41,064 nt of DNA from contig JAIDQQ010000005.1 of assembly GCA_029062165.1 (NCBI GenBank), forward strand, positions 1-41,064, read 5' to 3'. Below, piece after piece: positions 16,518 through 25,174 of the stretch. The number at the start of each line of letters is the position of its first letter. Position 1 is the stretch's first letter. The translations under genes were made by a program, and so were the position numbers. A model generated the notes under the pieces. That model did not search any database. It was not told the DNA's origin and saw nothing but the letters and a program-made list of their open reading frames with translations. The stretch comes from Ruminococcus sp. (GTDB taxonomy: Bacteria; Bacillota; Clostridia; Oscillospirales; Ruminococcaceae).

Positions 16518-18410
16518 TTACTGTGGTAACTCGTCTATCGGGAAAGATTCAATAAGCTTAATATTATACATCTGTATTGCAAGAGCGTCACTGGTTGTTA
16601 CGCCGTCGCCCTTACCGACAACATCAGCATTTTTCGTACCCTGTTCAGTAAGTGAATATGTATCCGGATTTGCAAGCGACTGCATTATAAGTACGGCATC
16701 TGCAAGAGATACTTCCTTGTCTTCGTTGGCATCGCCGTATGATATATCGCCGGAAGAAGCTGTAGTAACTGTTGTAGTAGTTCCTGCTGAACCTGTTGTA
16801 GTGGTTGTAGTAGTACCGGTTGGTTTTGTAGTCGTTGTTCCGACACTATCGGAATCTACAGGTTTACCGGCTTTATCGAGGACTGTTCCGCCGTCAAGAT
16901 TACTGCCCTCTGTTGTGGCGTAACTTGTATAGAACTCGTTCAGTGAAAGACCGTTATTTCCGAGTGCTTTCTGGTGGTCAAGACCGATATATTTTCCGGT
17001 TTCCTGCGTCTGCCACAGGGATTTTTCCATAAGAGCGTACTTTTCTTCTTCCCAGTCAATCTTCGTAGAACCGGCATACTGTCCGCATGAAATATTTTTC
17101 CATAATCCGCCGGTATCGCCGGAATTGGTATTCAGACACCAGAATGTATGATTTATATGATTTTCAATCATGTAGTCACGAAGAAGTTCCATCCACTTCT
17201 GATTTTCTGCACCGTCCATATGTCCGCCCCACTCGCCTATGAGTTCCGGTGCTATGTCCTCGGCGTTGATATATGCCCATGTATCGTACCAGTAATCGTC
17301 AAGAAGCGTCTGTGTTGTGAAGTCCTTGGCAAACCATGTCTGAGCATAAACCGACGGACCGTAATCGTGTGGCGAATATACTATCTGACTTGTACCCTGT
17401 TTCGGCTTTATGGGATATTCCCTTGCACCTCGGAAGTTACCACCCCACCATGCTCCTATATATGGCGAATTGTCACGTCTGTCAGCGATTCCCCAGTAGT
17501 CACCAGGCATTGCACCACTTAATGACTGTTCAACACCCTCTATGAAAATGAGTGCATTAGGATGTACGTCAAGAATAGCTTCCGCACAATTGGTAGCGGC
17601 ATAAGCCCAGTTGTTTTCGTCGGTTGAGCCGTCCCACTTTGCAGCCTTATCGCCCTCCTGACCTTTTCCGTGTGGTTCGTTCTTGAGGTCATAACCTAAA
17701 AGTGTATCGTTATTCTTGTATCTTTCGGCAAGCCATACAAGCGATTCCTGCCATAATTCAGTAGTAACCATTGTACCATCTGATGTTGTTTCTTTACCGT
17801 ACCATAAGTTATAGTTATGTCCGGAGTTATCAGCGTGCGGACTGTGTATGTCGATAAATGCCTTGATTCCGTATTTCTTACACTTGTCAAGGATTATATC
17901 AAATCCACGGTCACTTGTTATGAGGGTTTTGCCGTCGGATTCAACAAAATCCTTGTTAAGATTGCCATATCTTCCGGCTTCGACGATACCGCCGTTGCCG
18001 TCGTCCTGGTCAACCGGCGGATTATATACAGCCTGCATACCACCGGCACTTATCTGAAAAGGTGTACCATTCATCCATGATAAAATAAGTTCCGTTGAAA
18101 TAGGAAAACGGATAACATTAATACCTCTGTCGGCTACTTCCTGTAACATATCGTCAATATCACCGGCGTAAAGATAATGCGGTGAATATTCAATACAGTT
18201 CAGTCCGAACCAGTTAGCACCAGTCAACCATACTTCATTACCGTTCATGTCGTAAAGTCGGCTACCTTCGGCGTGAAGCCAGTCATCATTGTTATCGTCG
18301 ACAGCCACCGCTGTGACCGGATTTCCGACTGTCCCGAAAGATGCCGGAATTGCCGGTACTGCCATTACCGCTACAGACAGCAAGGCAGTCAATTTTTTTA
18401 ATCTGTTCAT
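16518..18410 (-). CDS. Secreted GH5 cellulase with C-terminal dockerin
   Basis: 630 residues. Signal peptide about 1-36. The GH5 catalytic domain covers about 43-480: NVIRFPIS, the FIDIHS segment, DLKNEPHGKG with acid/base Glu245, IVYSPHDYGP, and LIGEWGG with nucleophile Glu393. The NEPHG and W-containing blocks resemble GH5 subfamily 1 endoglucanases; the subfamily is inference. A Thr-rich linker (524-552) leads to a dockerin (about 557-622) with loops DANEDKEVSLAD and DVVGKGDGVTTSD, the second one residue longer than the textbook loop, as also seen at 37549. Predicted cellulosomal endoglucanase. The start at 18410 has GAGAGGAA upstream. Confidence 0.94.
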   Translation of the reverse strand: MNRLKKLTALLSVAVMAVPAIPASFGTVGNPVTAVAVDDNNDDWLHAEGSRLYDMNGNEVWLTGANWFGLNCIEYSPHYLYAGDIDDMLQEVADRGINVIRFPISTELILSWMNGTPFQISAGGMQAVYNPPVDQDDGNGGIVEAGRYGNLNKDFVESDGKTLITSDRGFDIILDKCKKYGIKAFIDIHSPHADNSGHNYNLWYGKETTSDGTMVTTELWQESLVWLAERYKNNDTLLGYDLKNEPHGKGQEGDKAAKWDGSTDENNWAYAATNCAEAILDVHPNALIFIEGVEQSLSGAMPGDYWGIADRRDNSPYIGAWWGGNFRGAREYPIKPKQGTSQIVYSPHDYGPSVYAQTWFAKDFTTQTLLDDYWYDTWAYINAEDIAPELIGEWGGHMDGAENQKWMELLRDYMIENHINHTFWCLNTNSGDTGGLWKNISCGQYAGSTKIDWEEEKYALMEKSLWQTQETGKYIGLDHQKALGNNGLSLNEFYTSYATTEGSNLDGGTVLDKAGKPVDSDSVGTTTTKPTGTTTTTTTGSAGTTTTVTTASSGDISYGDANEDKEVSLADAVLIMQSLANPDTYSLTEQGTKNADVVGKGDGVTTSDALAIQMYNIKLIESFPIDELPQ

Positions 18411-18462
18411 GATAAATTCCTCTCTCCGATACAAATTTTTTTAAAACGTATCTTTTAATTAT

Positions 18463-18491
18463 ATTTTATCACTAAAAAACAGAAAAGTCAA
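18463..18491 (-). promoter_or_regulatory. Sigma-A promoter of the GH5 cellulase
   Basis: Minus strand TTGACT (18491-18486), 17-base spacer, TAAAAT (18468-18463), directly after the end of the kinase gene at 18498. No terminator is seen between them. Confidence 0.78.
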
Positions 18492-18497
18492 TAGAAA

Positions 18498-19403
18498 TCA
18501 GAACGCTTTACGGATAATATTTTTTATACTGGTATTATTTTCAAAATATTCAAGCTGTTTCAGTAAGTCTTCCGCACGTCGACGGCATTGTTCCGGAGTT
18601 TTCGTAATAAAATAACGTCTTTCGGAAATGGAATCTATAATATAACGCATAGCAAGTTCACCGGTGACGTAAAGTATTCCATAGTAAAGGGAATCTGTTT
18701 CTTCCGGAGTGAGTATGCCGTCAAGACCGTCCGCAAAACCTCGTGTTATGTCAACGATATTTTCAGTACCGGCAGAGCGTATCATATCACCGTAATCAAT
18801 AGCCACATATCCCCTCATTGAAGTGTCAAGGTCAATGACTGTTATCTTCTGACCAAATATAATATTATCCGTTTTTGCGTCGTTATGGACGTTTCTTATC
18901 GGAATATCACCGAAAATTTCAAGTTTTCCCCTAAGTTTGTCAAAATATTTTTCCGTACCTACAGGAAGTCTGTTATAATACATCTCAAAATTATGGAAGT
19001 TTTCAATAGTATTATCGAGAATTATATTATTGTTTATAATGTTTATATATTTTCCGAAAGCATAACCAGTTAAATACGACTTGTTTTCCGGTAAATATGA
19101 CTGCTCCGTATATTCGTATATACGCCATACTTCGTTATTGACTTCAATGTAATATTTTCCGTGGGCTGTAAGATATTCCGGTACTGTTATTATATCCTGT
19201 CCGGAACGGCGGAAAGCTGTTGCAATACGGGTGATATTCTCCATGACTATATATGGATTCCGGAAAATATTTCTGTTAAGCGACTGCATAATATATTTAC
19301 CTGCTCCGGATTCTATAAGATACGTTTTATTAATATGTCCGGTATTTATCGGTGATATTTTATGTATATCTTTAATATTGAAGTATTCAGGTATATTTTT
19401 TAT
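18498..19403 (-). CDS. APH-fold sugar kinase (NahK-like) with apparent ATA start
   Basis: 301 residues if translation starts at the ATA codon 19403-19401. The fold is that of aminoglycoside phosphotransferases: HNDAKTDN is the HxDxxxxN catalytic loop, and VIDLDTSM..YVAIDYGDMIR carries the Mg-binding Asp. The DLDT..G...D.GD pattern is closest to N-acetylhexosamine 1-kinases (NahK). The family N-terminus (GHIN.TY followed by Y.MQ..N) is encoded upstream of the first ATG (19289), so that ATG is internal. The only properly spaced start behind GAGGTGA is ATA, overlapping the upstream stop by two bases; no ATG, GTG or TTG lies in frame between the stop at 19413 and 19289. If the ATA does not initiate, a 263-residue product lacking part of the nucleotide-binding lobe would result. 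Last gene of a four-gene unit. Confidence 0.85.
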   Translation of the reverse strand: MKNIPEYFNIKDIHKISPINTGHINKTYLIESGAGKYIMQSLNRNIFRNPYIVMENITRIATAFRRSGQDIITVPEYLTAHGKYYIEVNNEVWRIYEYTEQSYLPENKSYLTGYAFGKYINIINNNIILDNTIENFHNFEMYYNRLPVGTEKYFDKLRGKLEIFGDIPIRNVHNDAKTDNIIFGQKITVIDLDTSMRGYVAIDYGDMIRSAGTENIVDITRGFADGLDGILTPEETDSLYYGILYVTGELAMRYIIDSISERRYFITKTPEQCRRRAEDLLKQLEYFENNTSIKNIIRKAF

Positions 19404-20191
19404 ATTATCACCTCATATTTAAGAACTTTTTTAAGTTCAGATAAAATAATTTCTATATCATTATTTATTTTATCCGTACATAAAGGCAAATCGTCAAACA
19501 GCTGATTCAGATTATCTTCAAAGTTATCCGGCAGTACTTTACAATATTCCGTACATATTTCAACAAGACGTTTTTCACCATAATGTGTAAGTCTGTTGAG
19601 TGCAAATATAACATCAAAATAGGATTCAAAAAATGCGGTAGTACGGTGTATAATACTGATTCTGTCATTTCTTGCAACGGCTTTTGCTATCTGATTTTTA
19701 TATGCCGGTAGTCCATTACATAAAAGATTCATATTTCTTTTTATTATATTCTGCCTCAAAATCTCCGGATATGGTACATCAAAACGTTTCTTAGCCTGCG
19801 AAAGTCTGCCGTTTTTATCGTATATAACCTTACAATTCATAAGATTATGCCACATACAAGTTGTATATCCGTTACGTGCCTGATAATTTTCAACTACTTC
19901 TGAAACTTCTTTGTAGAAATTATCCGGATTTCTGTAAATTATATCAATGTCAATACCGTTGTTAAGTGTACAGTTATCTTCGTATTCCCAATAGTGATTA
20001 CTGATTTCCATAGTACTACAGTATTTTTTAAGAATATCTGTTCTTGTTTCCTCGCTGATTTCCGAACTACAATAAACATATACATCATAATCTGATTTTT
20101 TATCATAATTCTGTCCTGAACGTGAACCCCCTAACGCTATTGATTCTACCTGCTCCAGTTCAGATAATTTATCAAGTAATTTTTCAATCAT
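19400..20191 (-). CDS. Nucleotidyltransferase-fold protein (DUF4037-like)
   Basis: 263 residues, cytoplasmic. The N-terminus has the minimal nucleotidyltransferase motif [20 protein letters not shown] (Gly21-Ser23 and Asp34/Asp36), with a third candidate acidic ligand in GIDIDIIY. The helical C-terminal half resembles DUF4037 or kanamycin-nucleotidyltransferase-like proteins. It probably transfers a nucleotide to a small molecule or sugar; the substrate is unknown. ATG 20191 follows AAGGAGCG and overlaps the acetyltransferase stop by 8 bases; its own stop TAA overlaps the ATA start of the kinase. Context with an acetyltransferase and a kinase suggests a common small-molecule or glycan modification pathway. 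Confidence 0.8.
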   Translation of the reverse strand: MIEKLLDKLSELEQVESIALGGSRSGQNYDKKSDYDVYVYCSSEISEETRTDILKKYCSTMEISNHYWEYEDNCTLNNGIDIDIIYRNPDNFYKEVSEVVENYQARNGYTTCMWHNLMNCKVIYDKNGRLSQAKKRFDVPYPEILRQNIIKRNMNLLCNGLPAYKNQIAKAVARNDRISIIHRTTAFFESYFDVIFALNRLTHYGEKRLVEICTEYCKVLPDNFEDNLNQLFDDLPLCTDKINNDIEIILSELKKVLKYEVII

Positions 20192-20828
20192 ATAAAACGC
20201 TCCTTATGTAACTTTTTACTTTTTCGAGGTCACTGCATGATAAAACTGGTATCAGATTATTTATTTCCTCAATACTCTTATCCCACCAACGAAATTCAAG
20301 CATAAGTTTTATTAATTCGTCGTCGAAACGTTTTCTTATTGTACGTGCCGGATTTCCGGCAACTATTGTATATGGTGGTACATCACTACCGACAACGCTA
20401 TTCATGCCGATTATTGCACCATCTCCGATATGTACACCCGACAAAATAGTGACATTCTGTCCTATCCATACATCATTACCTATTATCGTATCTCCTTTAT
20501 GTGGCAGTTCCGAAAGTGGCGGTACGGACTGTTCCCAACCCTCCATTATATAAAACGGATATGTAGAAACGGCATTCATCTGATGATTTGCACCGTTCAT
20601 TACAAAATTCACTCCCGACGCTATCTGACAAAATTTTCCTATTATAAGTTTATCGCCATAAAATCCGTAATGATGTGTCACATGTCTTTCAAAATCAGTA
20701 TCACTGAAATACGTGAAATCCCCTACTATTATATCCGGATTCTTTATAGTAGGTTTTACGTAAGTTACCGTATCGCAATCCGGTACGGGAAAAATTCTGT
20801 CCGGATTTGGTGTTATACCGTTTTTCAC
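20184..20828 (-). CDS. Vat-like xenobiotic acetyltransferase (left-handed beta-helix)
   Basis: 214 residues, the size of Vat/CatB acetyltransferases. The hexapeptide-repeat domain includes [20 protein letters not shown], then NHQMN, where His82 matches the catalytic His of streptogramin A acetyltransferases, then [25 protein letters not shown] and [14 protein letters not shown]. The family acetylates hydroxyls of streptogramin A or chloramphenicol, but many chromosomal homologues have no proven resistance role. Translation starts at GTG 20828 behind AAGGAAGTG. The start lies 4 bases after a small upstream gene. Confidence 0.9.
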   Translation of the reverse strand: MKNGITPNPDRIFPVPDCDTVTYVKPTIKNPDIIVGDFTYFSDTDFERHVTHHYGFYGDKLIIGKFCQIASGVNFVMNGANHQMNAVSTYPFYIMEGWEQSVPPLSELPHKGDTIIGNDVWIGQNVTILSGVHIGDGAIIGMNSVVGSDVPPYTIVAGNPARTIRKRFDDELIKLMLEFRWWDKSIEEINNLIPVLSCSDLEKVKSYIRSVLYD

Positions 20829-20832
20829 AAAA

Positions 20833-21138
20833 TCACTTCCTTATTTTAAGTATTTCATCCTCAGTAAATTTGTATTCGTTCTTTGTGCATATAATAGTAC
20901 ACGTACAGCCAGCACTTATAAAATCAAGTTCATGTCCGTACAGGTAGAAGCCCTCAATATATACTGGAGTATTATTTTCGGTAAACAGAATATCATTAAC
21001 TGTAAAATCTTCCAAAGCTCTGCCAAAAAGCAAAGTTTTATTTTTCGGCAAATTATTGCTTTCAACGTAATTCATCGAACTTTCATGAATGAATTTCCCA
21101 TCTGTCATATAATCATAGAGAGAAAACGCTTTTTTCAT
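20833..21138 (-). CDS. Small uncharacterised protein, possible translation-factor-like barrel
   Basis: 101 residues starting [19 protein letters not shown] 21138 lies behind AAAGGAG (an upstream in-frame ATG at 21165 has no site). No family is recognised. The second half ([14 protein letters not shown].....[25 protein letters not shown]) has the alternation of strands and the 'elD.a.aG' turn seen in domain 2 of EF-Tu-type GTPases, so a stand-alone six-stranded barrel is possible; this is inference from pattern only. First gene of the Vat/nucleotidyltransferase/kinase unit. Confidence 0.6.
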   Translation of the reverse strand: MKKAFSLYDYMTDGKFIHESSMNYVESNNLPKNKTLLFGRALEDFTVNDILFTENNTPVYIEGFYLYGHELDFISAGCTCTIICTKNEYKFTEDEILKIRK

Positions 21139-21175
21139 AAAATCAACTCCTTTAATATTTTTCAATATATATTAA

Positions 21176-21221
21176 AAATTCCGGTTTACTGTTGAGTATA
21201 ATTCAAAAATAAACCGGATTT
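21176..21221 (-). terminator. Terminator after the DUF5680/119-aa unit
   Basis: AAATTCCGGTTTA (21176-21188) and TAAACCGGATTT (21210-21221) form a stem around a 21-base loop; the minus-strand transcript continues into UUUUU. It separates two minus-strand units. Confidence 0.7.
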
Positions 21222-21224
21222 AAA

Positions 21225-21584
21225 TTAATATTCGTCTGCACTGAAATCTGTATAGTCTTCTATAAAATATTCTATCAGCTTGTTTCGAGAACAACAGTAT
21301 TCAGTTTCTATACCGTCGTTTTTAAGACTTTCAAGCCATTCCCAGTCAATCATACTGCCGACGTCCATATTTATACCGTACTTTGCCTTTTCTATCAAGG
21401 AAATATCAGTCTTATCACCGATACAGAAAAGATAACCACATAGCAGTCTTATATATTCCGAACTTCCCTCCTGATAGTTTTCAATTTCAGTTTCAATCAG
21501 ACTTATTATTTCATTTTTCGGAATTTTTTCAAAATCAAAACCGTATTTCTTTATAAGGTTTTCTGCTCTCTGCAAATTTTTCAT
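21225..21584 (-). CDS. Uncharacterised 119-residue protein
   Basis: A soluble acidic protein starting MKNLQRAENLIKKYGF, with GGAGGT eight bases upstream of ATG 21584. It overlaps the DUF5680 gene stop by 4 bases (ATGA). No family is recognised. The helical N-terminus and the segment GINMDVGSMIDWEWLE, plus an acidic C-terminus, look like small immunity or antitoxin-type proteins, but nothing decisive is visible. Last gene of the ACT/UPF0210 unit. Confidence 0.6.
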   Translation of the reverse strand: MKNLQRAENLIKKYGFDFEKIPKNEIISLIETEIENYQEGSSEYIRLLCGYLFCIGDKTDISLIEKAKYGINMDVGSMIDWEWLESLKNDGIETEYCCSRNKLIEYFIEDYTDFSADEY

Positions 21585-22024
21585 TTTATAGTACCTCCGT
21601 GAAAAAAGCACTCATATATAATATTGTCATTAAATGAGATACTTTCATAACCCTGAAACCATTCAAAACAGCCATTCACCTTACAATGATAAGTATAATC
21701 ACCGTCTGAATAAATTTCAGGTCCACGAAAGGGCTTATCAGCATTGACATGAGACAATGCATCTTTTAGAAAATCACCACTGAAATTATCACCTGTAATA
21801 CGTCCAGCATAGTTCATGCTCCAATATGGGATATTGTCAATCCATAAAGCCTCTTCGCCTGCAAATCTGTCTCCGCCTAAATACGTATCATAATACATTA
21901 AATTATTTTCATTGTAAACAAGGTCATGTGATGCCGGTCTTGACGAAACAGTTTCTGCACCTTTTCCGGCATAAGTGGCTTTTTTGGCTTTGATTAAAAA
22001 CTGAATAATATCAATTTTATTCAT
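21581..22024 (-). CDS. DUF5680 family protein
   Basis: 147 residues. The conserved elements of DUF5680 are present: FLIKAKKATYAGKG, SRPASHDLVYNE, YYDTYLGGDRFAGEEALW, WSMNYAGRI, and the C-terminal FHGG. Function is unknown. No signal peptide or membrane segment. It starts 20 bases after the UPF0210 gene behind AAGGGGAAGG, so it is probably cotranscribed with the ACT and UPF0210 genes. Confidence 0.85.
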   Translation of the reverse strand: MNKIDIIQFLIKAKKATYAGKGAETVSSRPASHDLVYNENNLMYYDTYLGGDRFAGEEALWIDNIPYWSMNYAGRITGDNFSGDFLKDALSHVNADKPFRGPEIYSDGDYTYHCKVNGCFEWFQGYESISFNDNIIYECFFHGGTIK

Positions 22025-22044
22025 ATTCCTTCCCCTTTACAGTT

Positions 22045-23403
22045 TTAATTTTTCAAGCTCTGCATCGGAGCAGGTATTCTGCCACCACGATTTATAAACT
22101 TCGCCGGTGATTTATCTCGGACAGGCATTACAGGTCCACTGCCGAGAAGTCCGCCAAATTCAAGCATTTCGCCCTCTTTCTTGCCAATAGCCGGAATGAG
22201 ACGTACAGCAGTAGTCTTTGAGTTTACCATACCTATAGAAGCCTCGTCGGCTATGATAGCGGAAATTGTTTCCGGTGTTATATCCCCTGGTACTACTATC
22301 ATATCAAGACCAACTGAACATACAGCGGTCATAGCCTCTAACTTTTCGAGGCTCAGAACTCCGGCTATAGTAGCATCTATCATACCCGCATCTTCTGAAA
22401 CCGGTATAAATGCTCCAGAAAGTCCGCCAACCGTCGAAGATGCCATAACTCCGCCTTTTTTGACGGCATCATTCAGCATTGCAAGACAAGCTGTCGTACC
22501 GTGTGTGCCACACATTTCAAGACCCATTTCTTCTAAAATATGTGCTACACTGTCGCCTATTGCCGGAGTAGGTGCAAGTGATAAGTCTACTATCCCGAAT
22601 GGTACGCCTAATTCCTTTGAAGCACGTGAACCTACCAGCTGACCCATACGAGTTATTTTAAATGCGGTCTTCTTGATTATGTCAGCGAGTTCGTTTATAG
22701 AAGCGTCCGGATATTTCGCTAGTGCGGAGCGTACCACTCCAGGACCGGAAACACCGACGTGTATTTCACAATCCGGTTCGCCTACTCCGTGAAATGCTCC
22801 TGCCATAAACGGATTATCTTCTACGGCATTACAGAATACAACCAGTTTTGCAGGTCCTATACAGTCACGGTCTGCGGTTCTCTCGGCGGACTGCTTTACA
22901 ATCTGACCCATTAATTTTACGGCGTCCATATTGATACCGGATTTTGTAGAACCTATGTTCACAGAAGAACATATATTCTGTGTGACGTCAAGAGCCTCCG
23001 GAATGGACTGTATCAATGCCATATCTCCGGCACTGAATCCCTTATGGACGAGTGCGGAATATCCACCTATGAAGTTTACTCCGCACGTATCGGCACAACG
23101 TTGTAAAGCCTTTGCAAACTTTACAGGGTTCTGATTCGGACACGCTCCGCATAACATAGCTATCGGAGTTACGGAAATTCTCTTGTTTATAATCGGTATT
23201 CCGTATTCCTTTTCAATCTGCTGTCCTACTGGTACAAGCCTTTCTGCATGACGCACTATTTTTTCATAGACTTTTTCGCAAGCCTTATCTATATCGGTGT
23301 CGATACAGTCAAGGAGAGATATTCCCATAGTTATGGTGCGTATATCAAGACATTCGTCCTGAATCATTCTTATAGTTTCGAGTATATCGTATACATTAAG
23401 CAT
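22045..23403 (-). CDS. UPF0210 (PFL/DUF711) family protein
   Basis: 452 residues, the normal UPF0210 length. It starts [20 protein letters not shown] at ATG 23403 behind GGAGGT; a longer frame to 23550 runs through the ACT gene and is spurious. Segments such as [48 protein letters not shown] and [12 protein letters not shown] at the end are typical. The structure relates to pyruvate-formate-lyase-like folds, but no reaction is established. It lies 16 bases after an ACT-domain gene; UPF0237 and UPF0210 genes are commonly paired, so the ACT protein may be its sensor or regulator. Confidence 0.93.
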   Translation of the reverse strand: MLNVYDILETIRMIQDECLDIRTITMGISLLDCIDTDIDKACEKVYEKIVRHAERLVPVGQQIEKEYGIPIINKRISVTPIAMLCGACPNQNPVKFAKALQRCADTCGVNFIGGYSALVHKGFSAGDMALIQSIPEALDVTQNICSSVNIGSTKSGINMDAVKLMGQIVKQSAERTADRDCIGPAKLVVFCNAVEDNPFMAGAFHGVGEPDCEIHVGVSGPGVVRSALAKYPDASINELADIIKKTAFKITRMGQLVGSRASKELGVPFGIVDLSLAPTPAIGDSVAHILEEMGLEMCGTHGTTACLAMLNDAVKKGGVMASSTVGGLSGAFIPVSEDAGMIDATIAGVLSLEKLEAMTAVCSVGLDMIVVPGDITPETISAIIADEASIGMVNSKTTAVRLIPAIGKKEGEMLEFGGLLGSGPVMPVRDKSPAKFINRGGRIPAPMQSLKN

Positions 23404-23419
23404 TGAAAATACCTCCGGT

Positions 23420-23689
23420 TCAGATGCTGTGCATTGAGTTGAAAATATCCTCATGCATTGTATGGATTGATAAACCAAGTTCCTTGCCGAGTGTGTCCAT
23501 TCTGTCGACGAGTGCCGAGAAGTCACCTGACATTTCTGTGATGTCCGCAAGCATAATCATTGCAAACATATCCTGAAGTACACTCTGTGTTACCTCCAGT
23601 ACGTTCGCATGAAATTCCGCACATATGCCGGATACTTTATGGAGTATTCCGACATTATCCTTACCAATTACAGTTATAACTGCTCTCAT
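23420..23689 (-). CDS. UPF0237-type ACT domain protein
   Basis: 89 residues consisting of one ACT domain: [20 protein letters not shown] (beta-alpha with the D-x-x-G-I loop) then [15 protein letters not shown] and a helix/strand ending [19 protein letters not shown] domains bind amino acids or similar ligands as dimers. The start at 23689 has AGGAGG upstream. First gene of the ACT-UPF0210-DUF5680-119aa unit, driven by a good promoter that is divergent from the PHP gene. Confidence 0.92.
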   Translation of the reverse strand: MRAVITVIGKDNVGILHKVSGICAEFHANVLEVTQSVLQDMFAMIMLADITEMSGDFSALVDRMDTLGKELGLSIHTMHEDIFNSMHSI

Positions 23690-23726
23690 ATTAAAAAAAA
23701 CCTCCTTGAAAATTATGGATAATATT

Positions 23727-23755
23727 ATTATATCACATATCACAGAAAATAGCAA
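23727..23755 (-). promoter_or_regulatory. Sigma-A promoter of the ACT/UPF0210 unit
   Basis: Minus strand TTGCTA (23755-23750), 17-base spacer, TATAAT (23732-23727). Confidence 0.78.
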
Positions 23756-23770
23756 TACCAAAAAAATAAC

Positions 23771-23799
23771 TTGCATAACGTTCCGGAATATGATATAAT
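23771..23799 (+). promoter_or_regulatory. Sigma-A promoter of the PHP-Lrp-aminotransferase-ispE unit
   Basis: TTGCAT (23771-23776), 17-base spacer, TATAAT (23794-23799). Its -35 box is 15 bases from that of the divergent promoter, so a regulator binding at 23756-23770 could affect both. Confidence 0.8.
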
Positions 23800-23830
23800 A
23801 TTAAGGTCACAGAAAGGAGTTGACTATATC

Positions 23831-24676
23831 ATGAATCTGATTGATTGTCATACACACACACAGTTTTCTATGGATTCCGAAGCGGATATAGACTTATGCA
23901 TTAAAAAGGCTATTGATATGGGACTTTCTGCATATGCTATTACTGACCATTGTGAGTGTAGTTCATGGTATCCGGAAGACTACTATTCCGAAAAGGATAA
24001 CATTGATTATTTCAACTACGGAAAAGATTTCAATAACTCGCTTGACGCTATTACAGAACGCAAGGAAAAGTATAAAAATTTCAATCTTATATGCGGTATC
24101 GAAATGGGTCAGGCTACTCAAGATATTGAAGTTGCAAAAAAAATTGTTTCCGACAAGAGACTTGATTTCATAATAGGCTCTATGCACCAGTTAAGAAATG
24201 AAAAGGATTTCTATTATATAGATTATGAAAATATGTCAATGGATAGTATATATAATCTGCTTGAAAGATATTTCACTGAAATATACGAACTCTGCAAAAT
24301 GAACTGTTTCGACGTTCTGGGACATCTTACATACTGCCTGCGTTATATGAAGTGCAGAAATAATATAAATCCCGACATAAGCCGTTTCGACGACATCATA
24401 GCAGAAAGTTTCCGCCTGCTCGCATATAACGGTAAAGGCATTGAAATAAATACTTCCGGAATACGTCAGGGATTTGGGGATGTTTTCCCATCGGAAAAGT
24501 ATGTCAGACTTTTCAGGGATATGGGTGGTGAAATTATTTCCGTCGGTTCGGACGCACACACCATTGAGGACATTGGAAAAGATATATCTTCCGCACTGGA
24601 GACCGCTAAGGCGGTGGGGTTCACCCACCTGTGCTATTTCAAGAAACGCAAACCTTATTTTATTAATATAGACTGA
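23831..24676 (+). CDS. PHP-family histidinol-phosphatase-like hydrolase
   Basis: 281 residues from ATG 23831, which is 11 bases after AAAGGAG. The PHP metal motifs are all present: DCHTHTQFS (His7, His9), AITDH (His40), a central GIEMG, GSMHQ, and the C-terminal VGSDAHT. Size and motif spacing fit HisJ/HisK-type histidinol phosphatases (last phosphatase step of histidine synthesis), though other PHP phosphoesterases are possible and no his genes are in view. Leads a plus-strand operon with an Lrp-type regulator and an aminotransferase, which favours amino-acid metabolism. Confidence 0.85.
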   Translation: MNLIDCHTHTQFSMDSEADIDLCIKKAIDMGLSAYAITDHCECSSWYPEDYYSEKDNIDYFNYGKDFNNSLDAITERKEKYKNFNLICGIEMGQATQDIEVAKKIVSDKRLDFIIGSMHQLRNEKDFYYIDYENMSMDSIYNLLERYFTEIYELCKMNCFDVLGHLTYCLRYMKCRNNINPDISRFDDIIAESFRLLAYNGKGIEINTSGIRQGFGDVFPSEKYVRLFRDMGGEIISVGSDAHTIEDIGKDISSALETAKAVGFTHLCYFKKRKPYFINID

Positions 24677-24700
24677 TTCTATCGAAAGGAATTTTTTATT

Positions 24701-25174
24701 ATGACTGATATTGTTAAAATTTTACAACAGAATGCAAGAATTTCTGATACACAACTCGGTGAAATTCTCGGTATAAGTCCGGAAGAGGCTTCCGCTGAAA
24801 TAAAACGTCTCGAAGATGAGGGCGTTATAAAAGGCTATAGTGTAATCGTCGACGACGAATTATATGACAATTCCACAGTATACGCTACCATAGAATTAAA
24901 AGTCGCTCCGCAACGTGATTGCGGTTTCGACGATATTGCTAAAACTATCATGATGTATGACGAAGTCGAAAGTGTAAGCCTTATGTCCGGAGCATATGAC
25001 CTCGCTGTAGAAGTAAAGGGAAATAACCTCAAAGACGTGGCACTTTTCGTATCTGAAAGACTTTCCACTATAGAAGGTGTTCTTTCCACGGCTACACACT
25101 TTATTCTGAAAAAATACAAGGAAAAAGGTATTTTCATTGACCGTGAGGAAAACGACGAAAGGGGTCTCTGTTAA
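24701..25174 (+). CDS. Lrp/AsnC family transcriptional regulator
   Basis: 157 residues. The N-terminal winged helix-turn-helix (about 1-55) includes ILQQNARISDTQLGEILGIS and the wing LEDEGVIKGYSVIVD. The C-terminal RAM domain (60-140) has VESVSLMSGAYDLAVEVKG, the usual ligand-binding and dimer segment. Lrp/AsnC proteins sense amino acids and often control the neighbouring metabolic gene. Its stop overlaps the aminotransferase start by one base (TAATG), so that enzyme is the likely target. AAAGGAA precedes the ATG. Confidence 0.93.
   Translation: MTDIVKILQQNARISDTQLGEILGISPEEASAEIKRLEDEGVIKGYSVIVDDELYDNSTVYATIELKVAPQRDCGFDDIAKTIMMYDEVESVSLMSGAYDLAVEVKGNNLKDVALFVSERLSTIEGVLSTATHFILKKYKEKGIFIDREENDERGLC

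Noticed and set aside
18498..19289. Kinase gene starting at ATG 19289
   Set aside because: Conserved N-terminal family residues are encoded upstream in the same open frame, and the 19289 start would remove part of the nucleotide-binding lobe.
20184..20828. Calling the Vat-like gene a streptogramin resistance gene
   Set aside because: The catalytic His is present, but chromosomal xenobiotic acetyltransferases often have other substrates and no mobile element is nearby.
23404..23550. N-terminal extension of the UPF0210 protein
   Set aside because: It overlaps the ACT gene on the same strand and the family start is at 23403 behind GGAGGT.
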